A stretch of DNA of 64,000 nt from SIG205 sp045545595 (GTDB lineage: Bacteria; Bacillota_I; Bacilli_A; RF39; UBA660): NCBI GenBank assembly GCA_045545595.1, contig JAZQBG010000010.1, forward strand, positions 1-64,000. Direction: 5' to 3'. Positions 1 to 7,679 of the stretch are shown piece by piece (positions within the stretch are counted from its first letter, which is position 1; each line of letters opens with the position of its first letter). The notes beneath the pieces were generated by a model. That model was given only the letters and a program-made list of their open reading frames with translations. It had not been told where the DNA came from and ran no database searches. The translations under genes were made by a program, and so were the position numbers.

Positions 1-139
1 TCATTTTTTGAGATAATTACTAATTAAGTATTATGAAATCTGACTGCCCATTACAAACAGATTTTCTCGGCATAAAATTATATATTAATTTAGATATTAT
101 ATTTTCACTAAAGTTGCACTTCATTTGAAAATTTATAAA
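1..139. other. window edge, no gene recognised
   Basis: I see no supportable gene here. A 34-codon minus-strand frame without a convincing ribosome site is the longest reading, and it resembles no family I know. Confidence 0.4.
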
Positions 140-187
140 TTAACTAAAAAATAGATTTAAAATATATTAAACCTATTTTTTAGTTAA
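140..187 (-). terminator. Rho-independent terminator after the GNAT gene
   Basis: Perfect 15-bp inverted repeat: TTAACTAAAAAATAG at 140-154 and its complement at 173-187. The TAG stop of the acetyltransferase gene is inside the stem, so its last codons are also the terminator arm. The stem is AT-rich, so strength is uncertain. Confidence 0.55.
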
Positions 188-679
188 TTTTTTCATATAT
201 ATATTTCTTGGTCCACGTTTAAATTCCTTAAAATTCACTAATTCAAAATCATCTTTTATTAAATTTCTTATTGAATATATATTATCAGGATGAATAGTTC
301 CTATAGCATATTTATAATTGTGGTTTATACTGTATTTATCAATTTCTTGTAACATTTGAAATTGTAATCCATGACCTACAAATTTTGGATTTACCATCAT
401 CGGACCATAATCTACAACTTGTTTATAATCTAAATTTATTTCAAATTTTTCTAGTGCTCTTTTAGTAGCTGGTATAAGCATCATTGAACATACTTCTTCT
501 TGATTTAAATAATAAATCCAAATCTTAGAGTTTGTCTTCAACATTATTTCTAATTCTTCCTTAGTAAAATCACCAAGCCATTCTGGATGTTCCATATTTT
601 TTTTCACATATTCTCTAAATTCAATATACTTATCCAAATCGATATTATTATCAATAACTTTTAAATCTTTCAATTTCAT
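173..679 (-). CDS. GNAT-like N-acetyltransferase
   Basis: A 168-residue soluble protein with the layout of a GNAT acetyltransferase, which would move an acetyl group from acetyl-CoA to an amine. The likely acetyl-CoA loop is VGHGLQFQML in the second half, followed by AIGTIHPDN, a typical late beta strand and loop. I start at the inner ATG (679) because AGGAGGG lies 6 bases before it; an upstream ATG at 706 precedes this ribosome site. It is the last gene of a leftward operon: TetR regulator (1342-1887), methyltransferase remnant (694-1326), then this gene, whose start is 14 bases after the methyltransferase stop. Substrate unknown. Control by the TetR regulator is inferred from operon position. 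Family assignment is moderate, because the motifs are loose. Confidence 0.6.
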   Translation of the reverse strand: MKLKDLKVIDNNIDLDKYIEFREYVKKNMEHPEWLGDFTKEELEIMLKTNSKIWIYYLNQEEVCSMMLIPATKRALEKFEINLDYKQVVDYGPMMVNPKFVGHGLQFQMLQEIDKYSINHNYKYAIGTIHPDNIYSIRNLIKDDFELVNFKEFKRGPRNIYMKKLTKK

Positions 680-693
680 ACATAACCCTCCTA

Positions 694-1326
694 TTATTTT
701 ATGCATTTCAATAGTTTATAATCTTTTGATGTTTCAGAATTCACGAACTCAATATTTTTAAAACCAACTTTTCTTAATATCTCTGTCTCTGTATCTATAC
801 ATAATGGTGTATCACAATGAGCAACTTTATTATGATTTTCTTCGTAAAAATTATTAAATTCATCTTCTTGTTTTTTCGTGTCAACAAATCTATCAGAATT
901 AATAAATTGTCCATTATCTTTTAGACATTCTAATATTTTTTTATATAATCTATATTTATCTTCTTTAGTGAAATGGTGTAGCGCAGATGTTGAAATAACT
1001 GCATCAAAATCTTTGCCAAACTACTCTTCAAAGAAATCTCCACAAATAATATTTACTTTGTGTGCGAAGTCTCTTTCCTTGATTTTCGCTAACATTTCAG
1101 GAGTAATATCTATTGCAGTTACTTTGGCATTCGGAAATCTTTTAAAAAGATATATCAATTCAAGCCCAGTTCCTGCTCCTAGATCAAGTACTTTAAATGT
1201 ATTTATGTTTAAAGCCTCAACGGCATCTTTTTTAGTTTCCATTAATGTCTCATGAACTTTATCATAACAATCAACTTTTTTACTGAAAAAGTCTTTGTTA
1301 TTTAAATTTCTTTCTTTTAATTTCAT
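694..1326 (-). pseudogene. class I SAM methyltransferase broken by one in-frame TAG
   Basis: Read through one amber codon, this is a full-length 210-codon class I SAM-dependent methyltransferase. The first half has the SAM-binding motif LDLGAGTGLEL, the acidic strand end TAIDITPEML and CGDFFEE. TAG follows at 1021-1023. The same frame then continues without another stop as FGKDFDAVISTSALHHFTKE, a normal motif IV/V region, to a TAA at 694. So a single base change, not a frameshift, interrupts it. Start at 1326 has AGGGG 9 bases upstream and lies 15 bases after the tetR stop. TAG ends ordinary genes here (gyrA, dnaX), so recoding is unlikely. It may be a recent pseudogene or a sequencing error. 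Substrate unknown. Confidence 0.75.
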
Positions 1327-1341
1327 TTTAAAAATCCCCTC

Positions 1342-1887
1342 TTACAATAATTTTTTTATTATATTATCTATTAATTCATATAGTTCATCATCAGTTAATT
1401 TAATACTTTCACACGATAATTGAGTTGCAATGCCGTGAACATAAAATCTTACATCACTATATAGTTTTTCTGCTTCAATCATACCTATATTAAAGTTTTT
1501 CATAGTAAATTCAATTGTTTCCCTGTTCCAAGGACTATTTATTACTTCTTCAACGGTTCTGGTACCAGCTAAAGATGTTATAAATAGCGCTCTAAATATA
1601 TTTGGCTCATTTCTCGCATATAATGCATATGCATAACTAATAGTAAGTAGGTATTTATCTTTATCTACACGATTATATATAAATGTTTTGTAATCTTGTC
1701 TCATAGCTGATTTTAGTTCAAGTTTATATTCATCTATATTTGCATAATTCCTAAATATCGGTTGTGTTGAACATCCAATAAACTTGGCCAAATCTCTGAC
1801 ATTCAATTGTTCAATACCATAAGTTCTAATAAATTCAACTCCACCACTAACTAAATCATCTTTTAAAAACTTTTCTTTTCTTGACAC
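1342..1887 (-). CDS. TetR/AcrR-family transcriptional regulator
   Basis: A 181-residue TetR-family repressor. The N-terminal helix-turn-helix (about residues 10-55) has VRDLAKFIGCSTQPIFRNY, the usual recognition helix ending in an aromatic pair, and an all-helical ligand or dimer domain follows. It heads a leftward three-gene operon with a methyltransferase remnant and a GNAT acetyltransferase. Its promoter carries two matching palindromes (1911-1928 and 1962-1985) that bracket the -10 and -35 boxes, so autorepression is likely. The start at 1887 has GGAGG about 9 bases before it. The ligand is not visible from sequence. Confidence 0.85.
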   Translation of the reverse strand: MSRKEKFLKDDLVSGGVEFIRTYGIEQLNVRDLAKFIGCSTQPIFRNYANIDEYKLELKSAMRQDYKTFIYNRVDKDKYLLTISYAYALYARNEPNIFRALFITSLAGTRTVEEVINSPWNRETIEFTMKNFNIGMIEAEKLYSDVRFYVHGIATQLSCESIKLTDDELYELIDNIIKKLL

Positions 1888-1910
1888 AGTACACCTCCAA
1901 CAACTTTATA

Positions 1911-1928
1911 AAATAACGGTTGTTATTT
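1911..1928. promoter_or_regulatory. TetR operator, start-site proximal
   Basis: Perfect palindrome AAATAAC-GGTT-GTTATTT just downstream of the -10 box of the tetR promoter. The half-site AAATAAC is identical to that of the second operator at 1962-1985. Binding is inferred. Confidence 0.65.
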
Positions 1929-1930
1929 AA

Positions 1931-1959
1931 ATAATAACGCATCCTTTATCACTTGTCAA
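1931..1959 (-). promoter_or_regulatory. sigma-A promoter of the tetR operon
   Basis: On the minus strand TTGACA (1954-1959) is followed after exactly 17 bases by TATTAT (1931-1936). It reads toward tetR at 1887 and lies between the two operator palindromes. Confidence 0.75.
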
Positions 1960-1961
1960 CG

Positions 1962-1985
1962 ATAAAATAACAAAAGTTATTTTAT
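1962..1985. promoter_or_regulatory. TetR operator, upstream of the -35 box
   Basis: Perfect 24-bp palindrome: ATAAAATAAC, AAAA, GTTATTTTAT. It contains the same AAATAAC half-site, in the same spacing of four, as the operator at 1911-1928. The centres are 54 bp apart, close to five helical turns. Confidence 0.65.
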
Positions 1986-1999
1986 TGAAATACACTCAT

Positions 2000-2042
2000 A
2001 AAAAAGATATATCTGGTTTTGTTTACCAAATATATCTTTTTA
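2000..2042 (-). terminator. terminator after the rhodanese gene
   Basis: Hairpin with arms AAAAGATATAT (2002-2012) and ATATATCTTTT (2030-2040), an inner GGT/ACC pairing and a T-run on both strands. It separates the rhodanese gene from the tetR promoter. Confidence 0.7.
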
Positions 2043-2126
2043 CTCTTAAACTAGTGTTTTTAAATTTATTAACTATTAATATTAAATAATATATTAACTT
2101 TATAAACTCAGAAACAGTTATTAAGC

Positions 2127-2525
2127 TTATTTAACAATTTCGCCTTTCCAATCTATTATCCCGCCAAATTCAATTAAATTAGTATAACCTAATTTTTTTA
2201 ATTTTTCTGCTGCTTGTTTACTTCTGTTTCCGCTTCTACAATATACTAAAATTAGTTGTTCCTTATCCGGAATTTGGTTAATTATATTATTATCAATTGT
2301 TTCATTTGGAATACATATAGCATCAGGAATATGCCCTTCATTATATTCTTCTATAGTCCTTACATCCAAAATTACATAATTGTTATTTTCGTTCATGATT
2401 TGAACAATATCATCCATCGAAACATGTTTGATTTTCACTTCGTTTTCATCGCGTTTTCCTTGTACGTTTAAAGTCAGGCTTATGATTACTACTATTATTA
2501 AAGCAATATATCTAAGTTTTTTCAT
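2127..2525 (-). CDS. exported or membrane-anchored rhodanese-like protein
   Basis: A 132-residue protein with an N-terminal hydrophobic segment (about residues 5-22) and no lipobox cysteine, followed by one rhodanese domain. The domain has YVILDVRTIEEYNEGHIPDA and the active-site loop CRSGNRS, whose cysteine carries persulfide in sulfur transfer. This layout suits an extracytoplasmic single-domain sulfurtransferase. It stands alone between a terminator and the 2.6-kb membrane-protein gene, with a GGAGGT-type ribosome site. Sulfur acceptor unknown. Confidence 0.85.
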   Translation of the reverse strand: MKKLRYIALIIVVIISLTLNVQGKRDENEVKIKHVSMDDIVQIMNENNNYVILDVRTIEEYNEGHIPDAICIPNETIDNNIINQIPDKEQLILVYCRSGNRSKQAAEKLKKLGYTNLIEFGGIIDWKGEIVK

Positions 2526-2603
2526 TTTTACCTCCTTCTAAAAACATTATAACACGATATTTAAAGTTTGATTAACAAAGCACTTAAAAAGATAGATTTA
2601 AAA

Positions 2604-3263
2604 TTAATCTATCTTTCCTAATTTGTTTATTCCAACTATCATATATAATCCTAATATAACAATAATTATTCCTACACTCATACCTGTGAATCCATTCATT
2701 AAATTTGAATTGTATGTTTTTGTATTTGCATAGGTATCCAATAATACTATTTGTGTTAACATTATTGATGTTAATGCGTTCGCGAAGTTTGTTAATTTAA
2801 CAGCTTTCAATATTGGGGTATATTCTCTTTTATATTTAATTATTCCATATATGGCAGAACCAATAGACCAAAATGCAACTAAAGCAACTAAATAAGTTAA
2901 GTATTCATGCATTGTAGTATTTGTTCCTTTGTAATAAATATAAACATTAACAAAGAAATACATAATCCCTAACATCACTAACAAAATACCATTATTAAGA
3001 TAATTTTTATATCCTATCTTCTGGATTTCTTCATTATCTTTTACTAACTTTGTTTTTTGATAATCTCTAATTGAGAAGAACCTAGAAAACGACAAAATTA
3101 TCATAAATATTGCATTAACAAAAAACCAAAGCGATGGTAATGTTAAAGACAGTACAAATTTTACTAATGCTATAAATATATTTCCTATTGTTGTAAAAAT
3201 CAAGAAGAATATTATACGATCTTCTTTTTTGAGTTGTTTAAAATTTTTAATAAGTTTATTCAT
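2604..3263 (-). CDS. multi-pass membrane protein of unknown function
   Basis: A 219-residue integral membrane protein with about six hydrophobic segments, for example FVNAIFMIILSF, GILLVMLGIMYFF and GIIIVILGLYMIVG. I do not recognise a family. I start at 3263, not further upstream, because that ATG shares its A with the stop of the preceding gene (TAATG), a sign of translational coupling. It is the third gene of a leftward operon with a 65-residue charged protein and a four-helix membrane protein, divergent from a TetR regulator at 4001. Confidence 0.7.
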   Translation of the reverse strand: MNKLIKNFKQLKKEDRIIFFLIFTTIGNIFIALVKFVLSLTLPSLWFFVNAIFMIILSFSRFFSIRDYQKTKLVKDNEEIQKIGYKNYLNNGILLVMLGIMYFFVNVYIYYKGTNTTMHEYLTYLVALVAFWSIGSAIYGIIKYKREYTPILKAVKLTNFANALTSIMLTQIVLLDTYANTKTYNSNLMNGFTGMSVGIIIVILGLYMIVGINKLGKID

Positions 3264-3661
3264 TAGTTTTTTGTGTTTTTTAAATACGAATAAATTGGAT
3301 AATTTAATACACAAATTAAAAGCCCTACAACTCCTGTAATCATGCCAATAATCATATCCATCTTTTCAGGACTTCCAATCATTATTTTACTCATACCAAA
3401 ACCCATTATTAATGAGCCAACAACACCAATTATCCAAGTTAATACTAATCCCCAATCAGTTTTTTTATTACTAACTTTTTTAGGATGTTCTTTTCTATAT
3501 ATGGGTATAATACATAATAAAATTATAAATCCAATGATTGCTACTACTACACCAGCAGTAAACAAATTCCATTCAGGAATTAAGCACATACACATTCCAA
3601 TTGCAAACACTAATCCACCAATAGTGCCTAAAATAATTTCTAATAAAGTTTCCTTTTTCAT
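3263..3661 (-). CDS. four-helix membrane protein of unknown function
   Basis: A 132-residue membrane protein made of two similar halves, each with two hydrophobic segments and a glycine-rich turn (ILGTIGGLVFAIGM in the first, WIIGVVGSLIMGFGM in the second). That suggests internal duplication. The halves are joined by a lysine-rich loop. It lies 12 bases after the small charged protein gene and overlaps the next membrane-protein gene by one base. Function unknown. Confidence 0.7.
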   Translation of the reverse strand: MKKETLLEIILGTIGGLVFAIGMCMCLIPEWNLFTAGVVVAIIGFIILLCIIPIYRKEHPKKVSNKKTDWGLVLTWIIGVVGSLIMGFGMSKIMIGSPEKMDMIIGMITGVVGLLICVLNYPIYSYLKNTKN

Positions 3662-3673
3662 TTTTCCTCCTAA

Positions 3674-3871
3674 TTATTTAACATATTTATCGTTAATTTC
3701 TTTAGATTTTTGTAAGGTTTCTTCAACTTTTGCTCTGTTTTGTTCTTCTAATTGTTTTTGTTCTTCTCTAATTCTTTCTTTTGCTTCTTCAGTAGTTTCT
3801 CCATCTTTTTTTAAGAAAGTTTCAATAAATTTATCTTCTATTTTTTTGTTAACATCAACTATTTTTGACAT
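3674..3871 (-). CDS. small charged coiled-coil protein
   Basis: A 65-residue protein rich in Glu, Lys and Gln, with a predicted long helix across residues 20-60 (EEAKERIREEQKQLEEQN). There is no membrane segment. It has a near-perfect ribosome site (AAGGAGGTG, 6 bases before ATG) and leads the operon with two membrane proteins. It may be a soluble partner of them, which is inference from context. Confidence 0.7.
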   Translation of the reverse strand: MSKIVDVNKKIEDKFIETFLKKDGETTEEAKERIREEQKQLEEQNRAKVEETLQKSKEINDKYVK

Positions 3872-3893
3872 AAATTCACCTCCTTACCAAAAT

Positions 3894-3907
3894 ACAACAC
3901 TTGTTGT
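3894..3907. promoter_or_regulatory. candidate operator of the second TetR regulator
   Basis: Palindrome ACAACA-CT-TGTTGT in the divergent intergenic region, between a TATAAT-like box on the minus strand and the ribosome site of the gene at 3871. It would block the small-protein/membrane operon. Binding is inferred from position and symmetry. Confidence 0.45.
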
Positions 3908-4000
3908 TTTTTTACATTTATATTATAATATTTATGTAAATTTTAAATCAATCAACAATTTCCAACATTTGTCGGAATAATGATTTTGGGAGGAATGCAC

Positions 4001-4522
4001 ATGAATGTGCCTAACAATAAAAAAAGAAAAAAATCTCAAGAACAAATAGAAAAAATATTTTTGCAATTAATACAGAAAAAGAATATTGAAGAAATTTCGG
4101 TATCAACTATTTGTGAGAAAGCTAATTTAAATCGTTCTACATTTTATTCTAATTATATTGACATATATGATCTTGCTGAAAAAATCAAAAAAAACATGGA
4201 AAATGAATTTGCACAATTTCAATTATCTAATAACGCTAAGCAAGACAAAGATGGATATTTAAATATGTTTAGATATATTAAGGATAATCAAATATTTTTT
4301 AAAACATATTTTAAGTTAGAGGGAATTTCTAAAGATATACCAACTCAATATCGTGTTGAACTTGCAGAAAAGTATTACGATAATAAATTTATAGATTATC
4401 ATATTGAATTTTTTAGGGCAGGATTAAATGCAATAATAAAAAAATGGTTAAATAACGAATGTAAAGAAACTCCAGAAGAAATTAACGAAATTATTACAAG
4501 TGAATACAAAAATAAGAATTGA
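4001..4522 (+). CDS. TetR/AcrR-family regulator
   Basis: A 173-residue TetR-family protein. The N-terminal helix-turn-helix reads VSTICEKANLNRSTFYSNY. The C-terminal region (KDGYLNMFRYIKDNQIFFKTYF onward) resembles the ligand domain of DhaS/TetR_C-type regulators. I choose the ATG at 4001 because GGGAGGA (3988-3994) is 6 bases upstream; the ATG at 3980 precedes this site. It is divergent from the operon at 2604-3871 and probably controls it through the palindrome at 3894-3907. Confidence 0.8.
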   Translation: MNVPNNKKRKKSQEQIEKIFLQLIQKKNIEEISVSTICEKANLNRSTFYSNYIDIYDLAEKIKKNMENEFAQFQLSNNAKQDKDGYLNMFRYIKDNQIFFKTYFKLEGISKDIPTQYRVELAEKYYDNKFIDYHIEFFRAGLNAIIKKWLNNECKETPEEINEIITSEYKNKN

Positions 4523-4545
4523 TCAAAATATCAATTCTTATTTTT
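4508..4545. terminator. bidirectional terminator between convergent genes
   Basis: Perfect 16-bp stem, arms AAAAATAAGAATTGAT at 4508-4523 and its complement at 4530-4545, six-base loop and T-runs on both strands. It contains the TGA stop of the TetR gene and serves the convergent gene ending at 4574. Confidence 0.85.
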
Positions 4546-4573
4546 TATAATCTAATCAATAAATTGTAATTTG

Positions 4574-5281
4574 TTATTTAGTATAATCTGTTTCAACACA
4601 TTTTTTTAAATTAACATCTATCTGTTTTAAAAATTCATCTAAATAGGCATTATTTTTATCAGTAATTAAATAATAAACTTTTTCTTGATTTCCTAGATGA
4701 ATTTCATATTCTGGTAAGTTCGTATTTGTAAATGTCATATCATCTGCAATTACACTACTTTGAATTATTTTCAAAACATCATAGTTATAAGTTCCTGTAA
4801 CTGATTTGCTATATTTCAACATTGCATTGCAGGTTGTATATGGTGGACAAGATTCATATGAATTATATAAAGTATAACTTCCATCATCAAATACATTTAA
4901 TTGAATAGGAATACAATCAGTTTTGTTATCTCCCCAATTAATTGAAAACAAGAAACCACTATCACCAATAATATCTTCTTTATTTAAATCTTTAGCATAA
5001 GGTAATTCTTTTTCTAATTCATAATTCATAAACCAACTACCATATTTTACACCACGATTATTCTTGTATGGCTCATTTGGACTAACACTTGGATATCTTA
5101 CTACTTTATATCCTAATCCCCAATATGTTACTTTATTTCCTCCATCAGTAACTATTTTAATTGTAAACTTTGGTTCTACAGCATTTCTAACTCTTGCCAT
5201 ATCTATATAACTGGTTACTAAACCTGTAGCAATTAAAATTGCTAATATAATTCCTGTAATAATTAAAACTTTCTTTTTCAT
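4574..5281 (-). CDS. exported membrane-anchored protein of unknown function
   Basis: A 235-residue protein with one N-terminal transmembrane or signal segment (residues 4-25, LIITGIILAILIATGLVTS) and an extracytoplasmic domain. The domain opens with KFTIKIVTDGGNKVTYWGLGY, a segment I have seen in other exported Firmicute proteins of unknown role. A CPPYTTC pair may form a disulfide. Strong ribosome site AGGAGG. I cannot assign a function. It runs leftward behind the first secA-3'-end repeat. Confidence 0.65.
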   Translation of the reverse strand: MKKKVLIITGIILAILIATGLVTSYIDMARVRNAVEPKFTIKIVTDGGNKVTYWGLGYKVVRYPSVSPNEPYKNNRGVKYGSWFMNYELEKELPYAKDLNKEDIIGDSGFLFSINWGDNKTDCIPIQLNVFDDGSYTLYNSYESCPPYTTCNAMLKYSKSVTGTYNYDVLKIIQSSVIADDMTFTNTNLPEYEIHLGNQEKVYYLITDKNNAYLDEFLKQIDVNLKKCVETDYTK

Positions 5282-5383
5282 ATATTCCTCCTAACAAACA
5301 AATTACTATTTATCTGCTAGTTCTATTATACTACAAAAATACTTAATTTTATTATTCTACTTAACTCCCATTATTTTCCTTGT

Positions 5384-5660
5384 TTCAAATAAGTGGACTT
5401 AAAATGTATTTAAAGTCATTTTTAAGATGTTTTTATACAAAAGAAAAACTCGCGTTTTCCCTTATTTTATCGTGGTTTGCGAGTTATTTTCCACAACATT
5501 GTTTGTACTTCTTACCAGAGCCACATGGTAAAACATTAAAACAACCAGGTAATTTTTTCCTTTTAAATTGGTTTTTTTTATTTTAAATTTATAATTTTTT
5601 ACTCAATAATTGTAAGTTTTTATTCAACAGCTTACCTAAAAACTTATCTAAAAAATTGAT
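5384..5660 (-). repeat. secA-3'-end repeat, copy 1 (SEC-C fragment, hairpin, flanking 12-mers)
   Basis: The 386-base gap between the genes at 4574-5281 and 5668-6315 is filled by this element. On the minus strand, 5528-5484 encodes PCGSGKKYKQCCGK-stop, identical to the zinc-binding SEC-C tail of SecA (7784-7830), with a short open frame before it but no start codon. A hairpin follows (AACTCGC/GCGAGTT, 5453-5485) with a T-run, then a stretch near 5385-5410 matching the DNA after secA. At the other end (5628-5655) lie two AGATAAGTTTTT-like repeats. The secA, 6.5-kb and 5.5-kb copies align through the SEC-C codons and beyond the stop. Confidence 0.75.
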
Positions 5661-5667
5661 TTATTAC

Positions 5668-6315
5668 TTACTTTTTCTTTATAAGGCAAGCAGGATTTTC
5701 TTTACTGTTCATAACCATTTGTAATAAATCTCTCATGCTATGTTCTTTATCTACTATGTAGCAATCGATACCAGCATTTTCTGCACCAGCTTTATCGCTT
5801 TTAACACTGTCACCTATCATTATACAATCTTCTTTATCAGTAGGACCAATAGCTAATTCAAAAGATTCTAAATCAGGTTTCATCGCATCTTCTCCGGCAA
5901 CTATTTTATCTATATAATCATATAATCCTGTTCTCTTTAATCTTGGTATTTGTGTTCCACTAAACCAACTCGTAAGAATTACTATTTCCTTTCCAGTTGA
6001 TTTTAAATATTCAAGCAATTCAATAACTCCATCGGGTACAACATCCTCTATCGTTTCACCATTATGGATCGTCCAACCACTTATTACTTCTTCACTAACA
6101 GTAAAGCCATAACTCTTAAAAAAATCACTTAATGTCTTAAAATCATATTTTGGAAATTCTAATTCATATTTATTTAATATAGGTTGCTTTTGTTTAAAAA
6201 ATTCTTCCTGCTCCTCTAGAGGTATGGTTCTTCTAAAATAATCATCTTCTTTAGACCAATCTGGAATTAATAAGGTATAATCTAAATCAAAAATATATTT
6301 TTTATAATCTTTCAT
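5668..6315 (-). CDS. HAD-superfamily phosphatase
   Basis: A 215-residue HAD hydrolase, probably a small-molecule phosphatase. Motif I is FDLDYTLL (both aspartates present), motif II VILTSW, motif III lysine in DAMKPD, motif IV IGDSVKSDKAG. A helical cap lies between motifs I and II. I start at 6315 (MKDYKKYI), preceded by GAGGG, because the upstream ATG at 6360 lies inside the promoter (-10 at 6340-6345). It sits between secA-3'-end repeat copies 2 and 1. Substrate unknown. Confidence 0.8.
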   Translation of the reverse strand: MKDYKKYIFDLDYTLLIPDWSKEDDYFRRTIPLEEQEEFFKQKQPILNKYELEFPKYDFKTLSDFFKSYGFTVSEEVISGWTIHNGETIEDVVPDGVIELLEYLKSTGKEIVILTSWFSGTQIPRLKRTGLYDYIDKIVAGEDAMKPDLESFELAIGPTDKEDCIMIGDSVKSDKAGAENAGIDCYIVDKEHSMRDLLQMVMNSKENPACLIKKK

Positions 6316-6339
6316 AGTTTCCCTCATTTCTGGTAAATT

Positions 6340-6368
6340 ATTATATACCATAATTATCATTTAGACAA
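6340..6368 (-). promoter_or_regulatory. promoter of the HAD phosphatase gene
   Basis: Minus strand TTGTCT (6363-6368), 17-base spacer, TATAAT (6340-6345). The expected start near 6333 rules out the ATG at 6360 as the start codon. Confidence 0.7.
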
Positions 6369-6382
6369 CGTCATATCGGCAA

Positions 6383-6665
6383 AAAAACTTATCTAAAACT
6401 TATCTAAACATCTTTTTTGATGCAAAACTACCTAAAAATTGTAAGTAGCAAAAAGCTCGCAAGTCCTTTATTTATAAGGCTTTGCGAACTTATTTTCCGC
6501 AACACTGTTTATATTTGCGTCCACTGCCACATGGTGTAGAATCTACAATTTTTCTGCAATTTTTACAAAATTTTTGTTGAAATCACAAAGAATTTATATT
6601 TTCTACAACTCAAATTTGTTTCAAAATCTTACAAAACGTATGTAAAAACTTATGTAAAAAATAGT
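6383..6665 (-). repeat. secA-3'-end repeat, copy 2
   Basis: Minus strand 6534-6490 encodes PCGSGRKYKQCCGK-stop, preceded in frame by KFCKNCRKIVDST and then a TGA at 6583-6585, with no ATG. So it is a gene end without a gene. A strong hairpin follows (14-base arms around 6450-6489, 12 of 14 paired) and then a T-run. The element is bounded by paired 12-mers: TTTTTACATAAG and TTTTTACATACG near 6622-6660, and TTTTAGATAAG twice at 6385-6411. It lies between the genes at 6698-7561 and 5668-6315, and fills a gap of over 300 bases. Confidence 0.75.
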
Positions 6666-6697
6666 CACTGCAATTTATTTAAATTAATAATTATTCC

Positions 6698-7561
6698 TTA
6701 ATTAAGCTGTCTTTTTAAACTTTTTACTCGGGATTTAGCATCTTCTTCAGTATAACCATCATATTGAGGAGCATTATCAATTTCTCTAACATCTAATTCA
6801 TCCCAATATTTCATTTTAATATGTTGTGTAATAATACCAGTGGGAGTATTAATCCCAGCTATAAAATCGCCATCAAACATTGGATCATTTTTTTCATCAA
6901 AATGTTTTTTAGACTTCCATGATAAATCATAATACGCTTCGCATAAAGCCATAAAATATCTGTTTCTCATATCAGTATATTCTTCAAATGTGTGATATCC
7001 ATCACTAACTTTTTTGACGCTTTGCCTATTTTCTCTAAGTCTTAAAATTTCTTTGTTTATTTCTTCAATCGTTTTTATATCACTATTCAATTTTAAGGCT
7101 GTATCATCTACTAATACAGTATCCTTTAAAAGAATTATGTCATCATTACGCTTCCTTACATCTTTTAAATTTTTTGGATCATCATCTATTAGAATTAATA
7201 TACTACCATCTCTTTCATATCTAGCCAAGAATTCAGCTTTTAAAATAGATGAGTCAGTCATATTATTTTCTTCTCTTGAAATTATAATTCTATTTTCTCT
7301 TTTAAAAAACGGAGCATATGTATCTAGCCACCAATGCTTTTGATCAAAGCCAGAAGAATATCTTGTTGCAGAAAAAATAAATAATTCTACATTAGGCATT
7401 TTTGAAACTTCTTCCAATTTAATAATACTATCATACAGTGGTCTTTTTTTATCATAATCTTGAGCAGAACCAAATATGTAATCAGCAATTACACCATCCA
7501 TATCTACAAATAGTTTTATTTTTCTATTACCAAATTGTTTTAAATAATCTTTTAAATACAT
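6698..7561 (-). CDS. HAD-like 5'-nucleotidase fused to a phage-type C-terminal domain
   Basis: A 287-residue two-domain protein. Residues 1-175 are HAD-like, with motif I FVDMDGVIADY (the DxDGV form of 5'(3')-deoxyribonucleotidases), FSATRY and the acidic loop LIDDDPKNL. Residues 185-287 (YHTFEEYTDMRNRYF, SWKSKKH, FIAGINTP, ending in NAPQYDGYTEEDAKSRV) resemble small phage proteins with a conserved WDGYT-type ending. A role in nucleotide hydrolysis is plausible but unproven. An extended -10 TGTTATAAT and AGGAGG precede it. A four-codon ATG frame overlaps the start and lies nearer the ribosome site. The gene lies between the secA end and repeat copy 2. Confidence 0.65.
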   Translation of the reverse strand: MYLKDYLKQFGNRKIKLFVDMDGVIADYIFGSAQDYDKKRPLYDSIIKLEEVSKMPNVELFIFSATRYSSGFDQKHWWLDTYAPFFKRENRIIISREENNMTDSSILKAEFLARYERDGSILILIDDDPKNLKDVRKRNDDIILLKDTVLVDDTALKLNSDIKTIEEINKEILRLRENRQSVKKVSDGYHTFEEYTDMRNRYFMALCEAYYDLSWKSKKHFDEKNDPMFDGDFIAGINTPTGIITQHIKMKYWDELDVREIDNAPQYDGYTEEDAKSRVKSLKRQLN

Positions 7562-7679
7562 AACATTTCAAAACCTCCTATAATCATTATAACATGATTT
7601 TTTTATTTTTCTAACAGCAATCTTTTTTTGTTCGTAATATACTTTAAAATAAAATTATATTTATGTGTTTTTTAAAAAT

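Noticed and set aside
1021..1023. Recoded UAG (pyrrolysine or suppressor)
   Set aside because: UAG ends ordinary genes here and prfA is present. A nonsense mutation or read error is simpler.
878..1255. Plus-strand 125-codon frame
   Set aside because: Antisense shadow of the methyltransferase remnant.
3342..3980. Plus-strand 212-codon frame
   Set aside because: Antisense of three real genes that have strong ribosome sites; the hydrophobic reading mirrors membrane helices on the other strand.
5380..5586. Plus-strand 68-codon frame
   Set aside because: It is the antisense of the SEC-C fragment; it lacks a ribosome site and a sensible protein.
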